From Magnolia sinica (lineage: Eukaryota > Streptophyta > Magnoliopsida > Magnoliales > Magnoliaceae): a DNA stretch of 64,000 nt. Under the pieces are notes generated by a model, which was not told the DNA's origin, did no database searches, and saw only the letters and a program-made list of their open reading frames with translations. Shown piece after piece: positions 10,635 through 21,693 of the stretch; within the stretch, counting starts at the first letter, position 1; every line of letters begins with the position of its first letter. Location: positions 78,210,862 to 78,274,861 of the forward strand of contig NC_080584.1 of assembly GCF_029962835.1 (NCBI RefSeq), given 5' to 3'. The translations under genes and the position numbers were made by a program.

Positions 10635-12712
10635 TGTTCACTCCCCAAGTACAGGGTTGTCATGTAGTAATAAACTCGGTGAGACCGAGGTCGAATCCCA
10701 AGGGACCAAAACCTGTACGTAATCTGAAACTAGGTAGAACTAGAACTAAAATAAGATGAAATCTAAATCGAGAGAATATGAGGAAATAATGGTAAATGAT
10801 TAAACTAAAACTTGTGAAATTTAAAGGTAAGAAACTAAGGTGCCAAGGATCCACTTGTAGCGATCAGGGAGTCCTATCTTCATCCAGTTGGAAGATATAT
10901 AATGAAAATCAATCTGAACTTCTTTTGATCTAGTTTCCAAGAGATAAGACAGATATAAATTAGAATGAATTCCATCACAAGACCATGCCTATGAGACAAA
11001 GTAAACAACAGAATTAAACTAATTTACAGCCAATCTGAGAGACGTATGAATGTTAGAAAGGATTTCATCATCCAACCATGTCCAAGGGGCGATGGTGAAC
11101 AACAGTGCTTCCTAACTGCATAATCACAATTATGAAAAAGAAATACTCAAAGCCATCGCAGATCTATTGTAATGTAAGTCATAACAAACCATTAAAAACT
11201 AAAGGTATTCCTCAAAATCAAACTAACATCAAAAGTAATTCAACTAGCATGAATCCAAGCCATATGATCAACTCCATCATGCCACAAGCTTCACCTCTTA
11301 GCCCTAATTAAGAGGTTCAGCCCAACATGATGAGGGTAAAACACTCCAAAATTCATATAAAATAGTAAAAAAAAGAAAAGAAAACAAAAGGCCTAAACTA
11401 ATATCTCTCTCAGCCGTAAATTCAATGCCCCTTCTCTCTTCTCTCTTCTTTCTTTATAGCAGCTGTGAAAGGGCTGTGGAGAGGAGTGCGTAGAGACGTC
11501 GGTGCGGAGAGATCCAGATGGTGGAGACAGTTAGAGGTATTTACACACCTTTGCGACAGCAACATAAAAATCACTTGCATCCGATCGAATTTATAGCCAT
11601 GAATAAAAAATCTAAGACGTTCAATTGTCTTGGCCTTGGTCGATCCTTTTTTGGAGAGATTTTTAATGGCCAGGATAGTCGGACCGATCTTGGCTATGAG
11701 TGCAAACGGACCCAGATCGTCAGGTCTCGGACGCGCTGTAACAGGGTCTGCGCATTTCGTGCGCTAATGATAGGTGAAGCCCATAATCAGAATTTTCAGC
11801 GAAATCCACACCGTCCATCAATTTCTCCTCGAAAATCCGTTCAGATATGGTCGGTTTTGGATTTCTGTTGACGCGGGCAACCTACTTGATCTTGCGGCGA
11901 AGATTCTACCATGTAGCACATTTGCAACCTCTTTTTGGCATTCTTCAGACCAAGAACTACCATATCTTGATCAGGACCTTCGTATGATTCGAATGGACGG
12001 CTTGGATTGAGCTGATGGGTCCATATGGTGGCCCATTGAGATCACCCGCAACTCCCTGTTGCGAAACAGAGAAAATGGAGATTTCCATTTTAAGAAATAA
12101 GGTCGGTCAAACCGACTTTGACCCATTTGGTTGGTCCGGTGCACAACGGGTGTACACCCGCTGTGTACACCCTCCACGTGAAGTGGGGTTTACCTTGATG
12201 TTTGTGGAAAATCTGATCCGTTCGTCCCTTTTATCATCTCATTTAATGGATAGAGCCCAAGTTTGAAGCATATCTGAATATCAGGTGGGCCTTAGATCAG
12301 TAATTCGTGGGCTGATCTGACCGTTAGACCACTTCAACAAGGATCCAACTACTAAAATTTGACGTGTACAACTTATTTAAGGTCTTCAGGCCATATATGA
12401 AGTTTTGAGCTGAACGGATGGTGGGAACCCTGTGATCTTGCATTCTGTACTAATTTTAGGCTACTTGAGCTTCAGTTTCTCAATTTTCTCGGGTCTCTAG
12501 CATGTAAATTTTTCGATCTCGGTCCCCTGGTGTCCATCTCTTGCCTTGGTATCTTCAGAGCATTAAATCCATGCTTTTAACACCCTGTTTCCATCCGAGC
12601 TCCTAAACTCACCTTGCAGCTCAAACACGATTAAAATAGTCCGTTAGACAGTATCATGTCCGTAAATTCAGATAATAACTGGGGTCTAATATGCAATCTT
12701 TAACCCTCAACA
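10635..12712 (-). mobile_element. Solo LTR, Athila-like family (copy 1)
   Basis: The element starts tgttcactccccaag and ends ccctcaaca. These are the inverted 3' and 5' ends of the LTRs of the full element at 15331-27494. Matching blocks include the region around 'taataaactcggtgagaccgaggtcgaat' and the conserved tagctaagagg-type motif, seen here as 'cttagccctaattaagagg'. The 5-bp target duplication ggttc is exact (10630-10634 and 12713-12717). Length is 2,078 bp, shorter than the 2.4-kb LTRs of the full copy. Reading frames inside (for example 11518-11871) are incidental. Confidence 0.93.
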
Positions 12713-12717
12713 GGTTC

Positions 12718-13600
12718 CCTTTCACTTAGCCATGTTGATCATTGCTCTATAATATTATATAATCACATGGTTTGAAGGGATCCGATGGACCAAGTTGTAA
12801 CCGATACATTGAACCGTTTTCTACATTGTTCATTGAATATATTTCACATGAGATATATGAAGTGGGACATGTGCAAAATTTGGTGACCCTATGTGGGTGG
12901 ACCATTTGAATGAACAATGGATGAAATTAAATAAAGGTCCCAATAATCTATGCTTAGAAAGTGTTGGCAGTAAATATTTTCCTATTTCCTAACCATCCAT
13001 GGTAAAGGATTCACGGGCAAAACGACAATGAGATGAAAATTTTCATAGGAAAAAGGTATTTACTTGGGAACTCTGTTGATAGTAGTTACTTGTTGACATT
13101 GTCGGTGCTTCATTAATGGACATTAATATTAGATGTTGACATTGTTGGTAGATAGTGATCTATTTTCTTTGGTTTTGTATTGTCTTTTTGAAAGCTCATG
13201 TGCTATCAAAATAGCTATTGAATGTAAACTTAAGCATGTCCTGATGTAAAGCATTTTTCTAGTTCTTTAATGGGTTGGGTGTCTTGTGCATAAATACCTT
13301 GCATTTGTATAGGGGTATAATGGCATTCGTCTTACCATGTTTAGATAAATCTTTTTTATATCCATACATCAATCCCCCAATCTTTTCTAAAAAGAATATC
13401 TATTGAATGGATATATATGTTTTCGAACTAGTTGATGTAAATCAGGTCACATGGAAGGGTGTTGTGCAAATCACGTCCACCTATATGCAATGCTTTAGTT
13501 TGGATAATTTATGTTTCAAAAATCATTCTACGCCATAATGCTACCTATTTGATTGGCCATTAAGGTGATGGCAAAACATATAAATAATTAAAAGGTGAGA
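12718..13600. other. Non-coding stretch, nothing recognised
   Basis: AT-rich sequence with no supported gene, RNA or clear transposon structure. Confidence 0.5.
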
Positions 13601-14420
13601 GCACACCAGCTATAATTGTATTTAAGAAAAGAGGCATGTACAAGCACTCCATGCCGGACAATTCCTAGGTCCACCAACTCTATGAAGAAAACCAACATGC
13701 AATTCTATACATCTCACACTTCCTCAAAAATTAAAAATAAACAAAAAATACAATCCTAATATACAGTTGTTGCCAAGTCCCACATGATTCAGTAAGAGAT
13801 GACCTTTAAACACCCCTGGATTACCTCCTTGCTTGAGTACATTCTATGACATCCCCCTGTATTGCCCAACCCTACAAGCCCATCCATAACCACATTGTTC
13901 TCAGAATAAATGAGATGCAACTTGAACAACATCTTTGCAAAAAATTCTCTAATTTCCCCGCAGAGATACCATACACACCCCGATATGTATTTCTCTTTAT
14001 TTAGGCATTTCACAAGAATTTTCTAAGTCACTCTCCACGTGCACTTGTTGCATTTCGCAACTTCTTGACCATCAAGCATGTCCCCTGCTTCCATGATTAT
14101 GTTTGAACCCTGAATGTAATGGGTCGAAAATTGAAGATCTCCTAACCATAGTGATTCCTACAAACACCCCTGCCACCACTCTCTCCTAGATTTTTCCTTG
14201 ACGACATATTTACATTTAGCGTCACGCATCCTAATTTTGGCTTCTCCTCCTTGGGCGCCATAATCCCATAAATGAGCTGCCTCCTTGTGAGAATTTTCCA
14301 ATAACTTTAAGAAAAGGGCATCTGAGAATAAATCCTCCTTTTAAAAGGATTGCCAACCCCTAAATTTCTAATCCATCCATTTACTTTCTTCATAATGCAT
14401 CTTCAGTCACTCGATTCTCA
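13600..14420 (-). mobile_element. LINE 3' remnant with RNase H-like fragment
   Basis: Minus-strand reading around 13789-14013 contains 'NNVVMDGLVGLGNTGG', resembling the 'N-x-V-A-D-x-L-A' helix that closes the RNase H domain of plant L1 ORF2. Downstream (lower coordinates) comes an AT-rich 3' UTR-like section. Upstream sequence to about 14400 shows further out-of-frame similarity only. No poly(A) tail or target duplication was found. Confidence 0.45.
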
Positions 14421-14770
14421 ATACCTTTCGTTGCATTTCTATTAGAATATTTAAAATGTAAAAGAATGTAAAAGTTTAAAGATAATCATTTTAGATTTTA
14501 GTCCTATGATTCTAATTTAGATATTTTGAAGTTGCTATAAAAGGAAAAAACAACTAATATAGCTACAATACCATGATCAAATCAATGAGAAACTATCGAG
14601 TTGTCATGTCAGTCATCTAACAACAAGGTCTCTATTTGATCTACCCTAGCAAAAAGAGAATATGAGATGCAAAACATTAACCCTCGAGTAGGGCTAAGGA
14701 GATGCACAAAGCCAACTATGGTGGACTTCACATGTGTAAAATGTGTAATGTAATGGAGTGAAGGAGAGAA

Positions 14771-14773
<3 letters not shown>

Positions 14774-14855
<82 letters not shown>

Positions 14856-14883
14856 TGATGCCCAATAGAGCATGAACATCTAT

Positions 14884-14968
<85 letters not shown>

Positions 14969-15000
14969 TGATGCCCAATAGAGCATGAACATCTATGGCT
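14774..15000. repeat. Duplicated CT microsatellite unit
   Basis: Two long CT runs (14774-14852 and 14886-14965) are each followed by the same sequence, ccatgtgatgcccaatagag plus catgaacatctatgg. The whole roughly 112-bp block is therefore tandemly duplicated. A short third CT run follows at about 15001. Minus-strand frames rich in Glu-Arg across here (14609-15057) are artefacts of the dinucleotide. Confidence 0.9.
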
Positions 15001-15330
15001 TTCTCTCTCTCTAAACTCTTTAGGATAAGATCTATTTATAAAGAATTTAGATTTCAAGAAGAAATACTACATACTATGATACTTTACCACCCTATATTCG
15101 TTCATACGGTCCATTACATTGGATGTATATGATCTTGCCTTAACTATTTATTTAATATTTAATCTAATCCCTCCACTGTCATAGTTATCTACCATTGATC
15201 AAATTCTATGTAAATTAACTAATAGACCATACAATCTAATCAATCAGAGTATCATTAAGTGTAATCAATTTTTTTAACAATTAAAAGAGCAGTCTAACAA
15301 TTAAAAATGTTATAAAAGCTTTTGAGTGTT

Positions 15331-17728
15331 TGTTGAGGGTCAAATATTGCATATCAGACCCATTTATTGCATGGATTTACAAGCATGGCACCGTTTAATA
15401 GCCTAATTTAATTGAATTTGTGATGCAGGGCGTCTTCATGAGCTTGGACTGGGAAAGGACACTAAAAAGCATGGATTTACCGATCTGATGACACTAAAGC
15501 ATGGGACGGACTCTAGAAGACCAAGAGCGACGAAATTATACACCAGGGGTCCGCGGAAATCGAGGAATCGAAGCTCAAGTGGCCTGAAAAGTGTCCAGAA
15601 TGCAAGATTATAGGGTTCCCACCATCTGATCAGTTCGAAACTTCATACGTGGCCTGAGGACCATAAATGAACCGTACACGTAAAATTTCAGCTCCTGGAT
15701 CACTGTGAAAGTGGCCCAACGGACAGATCAGCCCATAAATTTCTGATCTGGGGCCCACCTGATCTCTGGATACACCTCATCTTCGGTTTCAATGCCTTAA
15801 ATCGTGTGAAAAACCAGATGGACGGAGTAGATTTCTCACAAACATCTCTGTGGGACCCATATAGTAGTGCACGTACATGTTGTGCAGGTGCACCGGGCGC
15901 GCACCAAAAATCCAAACCTCGGTCAGCAAGCGCTGACCGAGCTCTCCTTCTCCGATTCAAATTCCTCCCTGCGGAAGGAAGAAAATCTTGCGCTCTTTCC
16001 TGTGGGCCCCACCCATTGGCCAAATAAAGAATCCAAGCCATTCATCGAGTCCATAACGACCTGCTCACTAAGTCCTAGGCGACAGAATTTGACGATACAA
16101 TGGATACTGATCTCTAGCTGCCCCAAAAGAGCGACGGATGGCTGAATGAAATCGTCCCTGGACCGCACCGATTTTTATCCAAAAACAGTGCATCCTACCT
16201 GTTTTTTGGAGCTGATATGAATGGACGGTGTGGATTTCCAAAAACGAAAGCCATGTGGGCCCCACCATCAGCCAGCGTAAGTACGTAACGCACTCTGTTT
16301 CGCAACCGACGCCGTCCGGTTTTTGCGGCAGATTGTGCGCTCGTGGAGCCGATCGGACGGACGATCTGAACCGTTCATCATGAAGGTCTGCTCGAAAGCC
16401 CCCAGAGGACGTTGTCCTTTTGGAAGGAAAGCAAAGAAGAAGAGTAGGGGAAGACTCCGATCTAGCTGTTGTGCGTAAACGGCGTCTCCACAGCCAAGTC
16501 GTCCGCGGACTCCGGCCTTCCTGCACACCCTCCTGCTCTATATAAGGGAAGAAGAGGATTCGGAGAGGGGGATGGGAGAGTTTTAGATTTTGTTTGAACG
16601 GGGCATCTGGGGTTGGAAGAAAAAAAAAAAAGAAAAGAAAAAGCTTAGTTTTTGGGAAGGGAGGCAGCGTTTGAAGGAAGAGGAGTCCCGGCTGCTGATG
16701 CACGTTTTGAGCATTAGTTTTTGGAAACTCTGGCAACGTGAGGAGAGAAAGGAAGGAAGGTGCTGGAGTGCACGGCTGGGAAGAGCTTTGGGTTTTGTTT
16801 TCTTGAGGAAAGGAGCTGAAGGTGGAGTGCAGGGTGATCGGTTTTTGGGTTGTAGACAGAGAGCACAGGTGGTCTGCTGCTGTAACTGTTTGGAGAAGGA
16901 TTGAAGAGACGTGTCCAGAGGTTGGCTTGGCTGGAATATGATGCTGGAACGGGAGAGCGTGAAGAAAGAATAAGTGTTTTCTTCTTTTCTTTTCTTTTCC
17001 AGTTTATTTTTATTTTGTTGCTTAATCAGCCCATCCATGTGTGGCTAATCCTCTTAGCTAGGGCTAAGAGGTGAAGCCTGTAGCGAGATGGGAGACACTA
17101 TTTCCTGCTTTCCATTTAAATTTATGAACTGAACTTGGTTTTGAGTTGATTATTAAAAGAATATTTTCTCAGTCTTTAATGGTCTGTTGTGACTGAAATT
17201 ACAATGGGTTTGCAATGGCTTTGAATATCTCTTTTTCTCTTTTGATGTTTATGACGTCAGGAGGCCCTGCTGTTCACCATCGTCTCCTGGGCATGGTTGG
17301 ATGATAGTACTCTTCCTAACTTTCATGTACTTTTGATTGGTTGGTAATTAGTTTAATCCTGTTGTTTGCTTTGTCTCTTGGGCATGGTTAGATGATGGAA
17401 TCCATTCTAATTCATATACCTTTCATCTCTTGAAAACCAGATCAAGTAGTTCAGTTTGAATTCCATAATCCTTGATGCAGGCATAAGATCTCCCTGATCT
17501 CTACAAGTGGATCCTCTGAATCCCTAGTTTCCTTCCCTTGAATTTCTTAAAGTTTTACATCAATCTCTCACCATTATTCATCAAATTCTATTTGGTTTAG
17601 GTCACATCTTAGTCTGGTTCTATTTCTACCTAGTTTCAGGAAACGTACAGGTATCAGTCCCTGTGGATTCGACCTCGGTCTTACCGAGTTTATTACTACA
17701 TCACAACCCTATACTTGGGGAGTGAACA
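15331..17728 (+). repeat. 5' LTR of the Athila-like element
   Basis: It begins tgttgaggg and ends gtgaaca, the TG...CA ends expected of an LTR, and is 2,398 bp long. Compared with the 3' LTR it is nearly identical over 15331-17015 and 17190-17728, with only about ten scattered differences noticed, but strongly different over about 17090-17190. Long minus-strand open frames (16068-16736) also exist in the 3' LTR and are not supported as genes. Confidence 0.97.
16538..16547 (+). promoter_or_regulatory. TATA box in the 5' LTR
   Basis: The sequence ctatataagg lies about 1.2 kb into the LTR, after a GC-rich segment. It marks the likely U3/R boundary, with transcription starting roughly 30 bp downstream. 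The same sequence is present in the 3' LTR at 26309-26318. Confidence 0.7.
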
Positions 17729-17734
17729 AGTTTT

Positions 17735-17752
17735 TGGCGCCGTTGCCGGGGA
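17735..17752 (+). promoter_or_regulatory. Primer binding site, tRNA-Asp type
   Basis: The 18-mer tggcgccgttgccgggga starts 6 bp after the LTR. It is complementary to the 3' end of plant tRNA-Asp, the primer known for Athila-type elements. This identification rests on my knowledge of that tRNA 3' end, not on a tRNA in this window. Confidence 0.9.
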
Positions 17753-18447
17753 CTGACGGTTACGATTTTCTGAAATTAATTGGTTTTAGGATTAGTTTAA
17801 GATTAGGATTTTACTAACCTTAGTTTTTATTTATTTATTTATTTATTTCTATTTTTAGTTCAAAACTAACTTGTTTCCTATTTTATAGGATCTGGACATA
17901 AGTTTCTCAATTGGTAATTCCTTCCTAATCTCTCTACTTTTTCATATTTTTAGAATTTAGGTTATTTCTTTCCCTTCTTAGAAATTAACTTTCTATTTTT
18001 GTTTTATTTTAGTAACTTTCTAATTCTAACACTTTTAGAAACTAATTTTGTTTCCTAATTTATTTTTAGAATATCTGTTTAGAAACTAACCTTCTTATTT
18101 TATAGGCCTTTAAGATAGAAATCTCTAATTCGGTACACTCCTTCCCTACTTTCTATTTTTTTAAATTCTCCTTTAGTAATTTACTTTCTAAGTTAGGACT
18201 CTCCTAATTTATTTTAGAAATTTTCATCTTCTCTTAGGAACTCTTTCTTTTAGAAGCTAGTTCACTTCTATCTTTCTTTTAAGGATTGTTTTTCTCCTTT
18301 TTAGAATCTAACTTATTTTGTTTTATTTTGCAGGTCCTTAACTTAGGGGCTTCAATTTGGTAATTTCTTTCCAACTCTCTTTTTCTTTCTAGCTTTTCTT
18401 TTCCTTTCTTAGGGTTAAGTTTTTAATTTAGGGCTGCGAGTGTTTTC

Positions 18448-19461
18448 ATGCCCAAGTGGGCCCGTGACGACACTCGACGTCTCTTGACTGAAGGAGGATT
18501 GGTTGAGGGGTTGACTATCCATCGCAGGACTAGACACCACTCGAAATCCCCTGAGTTAAGTGAAGTTATGGCTGAAGACCAACCTCCTCTACTTCCACCC
18601 AGGGTGGAGGATAACCATGATGAGAATGAGGTGCAACAGGCACCCCCGCCTCGTACTCTACGAGATTTTCTACAACCGGCGGGAGTGAGTACGCCCTCAT
18701 GCATGCTTTTTCCTGAAAACACAGGACAAATGGACATCAAGCCAGGAGTTATCCAACTCCTTCCCAAATTCCATGGACTTGAATCTGAAAGTCCATATTT
18801 ACATTTGAAAGAGTTCGATGAAATAATAGCTACATTATGTTTTCCTAATGTATCCTTAAATATTAGGCTGAAACTCTTTCCTTTTTCCTTAAAAGAGAAA
18901 GCTAAGACGTGGTTACATTCACTGCGTCCTAGATCCATTGGCACATGGAACGATATGCAGAGGGAATTCATAAAAAAATTCTTCCCACACCATAAAACGA
19001 TTACCCTCAGAAAAGCGATCATGAACTTTGCCCAAAAGGAAGATGAAACATTCTTTCAATGTTGGGAAAGGTTCAAAGATTTGGTCAGTTCATGCCCACA
19101 ACACGGATTTGAAACGTGGCGCATTACAAATTTTTTCTATGATGGACTGACATCTTCCATGCGCCAAATGGTCGAGACAATGTGTAATGGAGAGTTCATT
19201 AATAAAGACATCGACGAGGTATGGGACTACCTCGACAGTTTGGCTGAAAAAACACAATCTTGGGACTATTACCCGAAGTCGAACACCACGTCTAGGCCAA
19301 CTCAATCAAAGGAGAAAGGTGGATTATATCTCTTGAAAGAAGAGGATGATCTCAAGTGTAAAGTGACTACGCTCATAAGGAAAGTTGAGGCCATGGAAGG
19401 AAAGAAGGATAAGGCCAATGAAATTGTTTGCGGCATCTGTGATTGCAACATTCACAACTGA
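18448..19461 (+). CDS. Gag polyprotein of the Athila-like element
   Basis: This 337-codon frame encodes the capsid part of Gag. A central retrotransposon-gag domain spans roughly residues 95-275, with characteristic 'FHGLESESPYLHLKEF', 'LFPFSLKEKAKTWL' and 'FIKKFFPHHKT' segments. Gag assembles the cytoplasmic particle in which reverse transcription occurs. The frame stops within a zinc knuckle: C-x2-C and the following His are in this frame, but the last Cys is found only in the +1 frame, which continues as the next open frame. A single extra base near 19455-19458 explains this. Canonical Athila copies have one continuous gag-pol frame. The ATG at 18448 follows a long leader of about 700 bp after the primer site. 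Confidence 0.9.
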   Translation: MPKWARDDTRRLLTEGGLVEGLTIHRRTRHHSKSPELSEVMAEDQPPLLPPRVEDNHDENEVQQAPPPRTLRDFLQPAGVSTPSCMLFPENTGQMDIKPGVIQLLPKFHGLESESPYLHLKEFDEIIATLCFPNVSLNIRLKLFPFSLKEKAKTWLHSLRPRSIGTWNDMQREFIKKFFPHHKTITLRKAIMNFAQKEDETFFQCWERFKDLVSSCPQHGFETWRITNFFYDGLTSSMRQMVETMCNGEFINKDIDEVWDYLDSLAEKTQSWDYYPKSNTTSRPTQSKEKGGLYLLKEEDDLKCKVTTLIRKVEAMEGKKDKANEIVCGICDCNIHN

Positions 19462-21367
19462 AAACTGTCCTACAATACCTGCCTTCCGAGGAGTGTTGAA
19501 TGAACAAGCCAATGCCGTAAATAACTATCAAAGACCTTTTATGGACCTAACTCCAACACATACAATCCTGGCTGGAAAAATCATCCAAACTTTAGTTGGA
19601 GGAATGGACAAACGCAACTCCTCCAGGTTTCTTCAATCAAAATCCAATCAAGTGAAACCTCAAGAAGAACCGGTTCAAAATCCTATACAAGAGCTGGCTC
19701 AGGCAATCACAGATTTTATGCCAAAGATAGATTCTCGTATGACGGTTATAGAAAAGGGGATGCTTCCTGCACAACCTCTCCCCAATCCTAAACCGCAATA
19801 CGAGAATAATGATCCCAACTCTTCAAATCAGATGGGACATGCTAAATCCATCACCACTCTTAGGAGTGGGAAGATCATCGATAAAACTCTTCCGGTTAGG
19901 CCCGAAAAGCCTCAAGAACCAAAAGAGGACAACAAGGATGGATCCAGTGATGTCCCACAAAAAGTGGAACCGGAACTTCTAGAGAAGCCAGTTGCTCCAT
20001 TCCCCCAACGGTTGGTTTCACCAAAACCTCTCTCTAACTCTCAGGATATCTTAGAGGTGTTGAAACAGGTGAAAGTTAACATTCCTCTACTTGATGTCGT
20101 TAAACAGATACCTTCATATGCCAAATTCCTAAAAGACTTGTGCACGACCAAGCGACGGAAAATTATTCAAAAGAAAATCTTCTTGACTGAGAAAGTGAGT
20201 GCCATCCTGAAGCAAGACGTGCCGCAGAAATTCAAGGATCCCGGTAGCCCAACCATATCATGTGTAATCGGGAACCATCGAATTGATCACGCACTTCTTG
20301 ACTTAGGAGCGAGCGTCAATTTGATTCCCTACTCGGTATACAAACAGTTAGGTTTGGGTGAATTAAAACCCACCCTAACCACACTACAACTTGCTGATCG
20401 CTCTGTTCGTGTACCAAGAGGGATAATTGAGGATGTGTTGGTCCAAGTTGATAGATTTTACTACCCTGTAGACTTTATCATCCTGGACACTGAACCCATC
20501 AATAACATGAGCACTCAGATTCCTGTCATTCTTGGTCGCCCATTCCTTGCCACATCAAATGCAATTATCAATTGCAGGAATGGTATCATGACTATGTCTT
20601 TTGGAAATTTGACATTGGAGTCAAACATTTTTTTCAATAACGGCAGCAATTCAGAGGATGATGACGATTTCCACGATATTAACATGATTGACTCTTTCGT
20701 GGAAGATATGACACCTCTGACCTTATCCTCCGACCATCTAGAGACGTGCCTGGCCCACTCCCATGATTTTGATGATGACATGATTAGGGAGACGTGCGCC
20801 TTGCTTGATACTGCACCGGTACTTGAAGTTAACCGATGGAGGCCACAATTTGAAGAATTACCACAAACTGATGTAGTGCCTCTACCGTCTAATCTCAAGC
20901 CGCCGAAGCTTGACCTAAAACCTTTGCCCTCTGATTTGAAATATGCCTATTTAGGTCAGGATGAGACATACCCGGTGGTGATCTCTGCCCACCTGGAGAA
21001 AGAACAGGAGAGTATGCTTATATCTACTCTCATTGAGCATAAAGGAGCCCTAGGATGGACGATAGCGGACCTCAAAGGAATCGACCCCTCGATTTGTACT
21101 CACCGCATATATCTTGAGGATAATGCAAAAACCGCTCGGCAACCACAACGTAGACTAAATCCAAATATGAAGGAAGTGGTTAAAGCCGAGGTTCTTAAAC
21201 TATTGGATGTGGGTATTATATACCCTATATCTGATAGTCAATGGGTGAGTCCAACTCAAGTGGTCCCTAAGAAGTCCGGAATCACCATCGTAGCCAATGC
21301 TAATAATGAACTCGTGCCAACTAGAGTCACTACCGGTTGGAGAATGTGCATTGACTACGGAAGTTGA
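19385..21367 (+). CDS. Gag C-terminus, protease and start of reverse transcriptase
   Basis: This 660-codon frame overlaps the end of gag in another phase. It carries the last zinc-knuckle Cys (in 'ENCPTIPAF'), a linker rich in Pro and Lys, then an aspartic protease. The protease active-site segment 'LLDLGASVNLIPYSVY' is at about residues 303-319, and its flap and second strand end in 'ILGRPFLAT' at about 381. The N-terminal fingers of reverse transcriptase follow ('VVKAEVLKLLDVGIIYPI') and run to 'WRMCIDYGS', where a stop ends it at 21365. The protease cleaves the polyprotein in the particle. The ATG used to define the frame is probably not a true start, since the real reading would come from gag. 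Confidence 0.88.
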   Translation: MRPWKERRIRPMKLFAASVIATFTTENCPTIPAFRGVLNEQANAVNNYQRPFMDLTPTHTILAGKIIQTLVGGMDKRNSSRFLQSKSNQVKPQEEPVQNPIQELAQAITDFMPKIDSRMTVIEKGMLPAQPLPNPKPQYENNDPNSSNQMGHAKSITTLRSGKIIDKTLPVRPEKPQEPKEDNKDGSSDVPQKVEPELLEKPVAPFPQRLVSPKPLSNSQDILEVLKQVKVNIPLLDVVKQIPSYAKFLKDLCTTKRRKIIQKKIFLTEKVSAILKQDVPQKFKDPGSPTISCVIGNHRIDHALLDLGASVNLIPYSVYKQLGLGELKPTLTTLQLADRSVRVPRGIIEDVLVQVDRFYYPVDFIILDTEPINNMSTQIPVILGRPFLATSNAIINCRNGIMTMSFGNLTLESNIFFNNGSNSEDDDDFHDINMIDSFVEDMTPLTLSSDHLETCLAHSHDFDDDMIRETCALLDTAPVLEVNRWRPQFEELPQTDVVPLPSNLKPPKLDLKPLPSDLKYAYLGQDETYPVVISAHLEKEQESMLISTLIEHKGALGWTIADLKGIDPSICTHRIYLEDNAKTARQPQRRLNPNMKEVVKAEVLKLLDVGIIYPISDSQWVSPTQVVPKKSGITIVANANNELVPTRVTTGWRMCIDYGS

Positions 21368-21693
21368 ATACCGTCACGAGGAAAGACCACTTTCCTTACC
21401 ATTCATTGATCAGATCCTGGAAGGTTAGCTGGTCATTCCTATTATAGTTTTCTTGACGGGTATTCGGCTACAACCAGATAGAGATAGCCCACGAAGACCA
21501 GGAAAAGACCACATTTACATGTCCCTACGGCACCTTTGCGCTATCGAAGGATGCCATTCGGACTATGTAATGCCCCGCCACTTTCAACGATGTATGCTTA
21601 GTATTTTTCCGACATGGTGGGGCAATATCTAGAGGTCTTCATGGATGATTTCTCAGTTTTGGTCTTTCATCAAGTGCTTGGAAAGTCTTAAAT
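21368..21693 (+). pseudogene. Reverse transcriptase core, frame-broken
   Basis: No single frame is open here, yet reverse transcriptase segments appear in alternating frames. They include the palm region and the catalytic F-M-D-D box encoded at 21638-21649. Several small indels are needed to explain the phase changes. This copy cannot make a full polymerase unless supplied in trans by another member. Confidence 0.85.

Noticed and set aside
14609..15057. Minus-strand frames rich in Glu-Arg repeats
   Set aside because: They are translations of CT microsatellites; the same effect appears at 45140-45349 and 35735-35991.
16068..16736. A 222-codon minus-strand frame in the 5' LTR and a 214-codon partner in the 3' LTR (25839-26483)
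   Set aside because: Presence in both LTRs only reflects their near identity. No domain or start context was seen, and the solo LTRs do not keep the frame.
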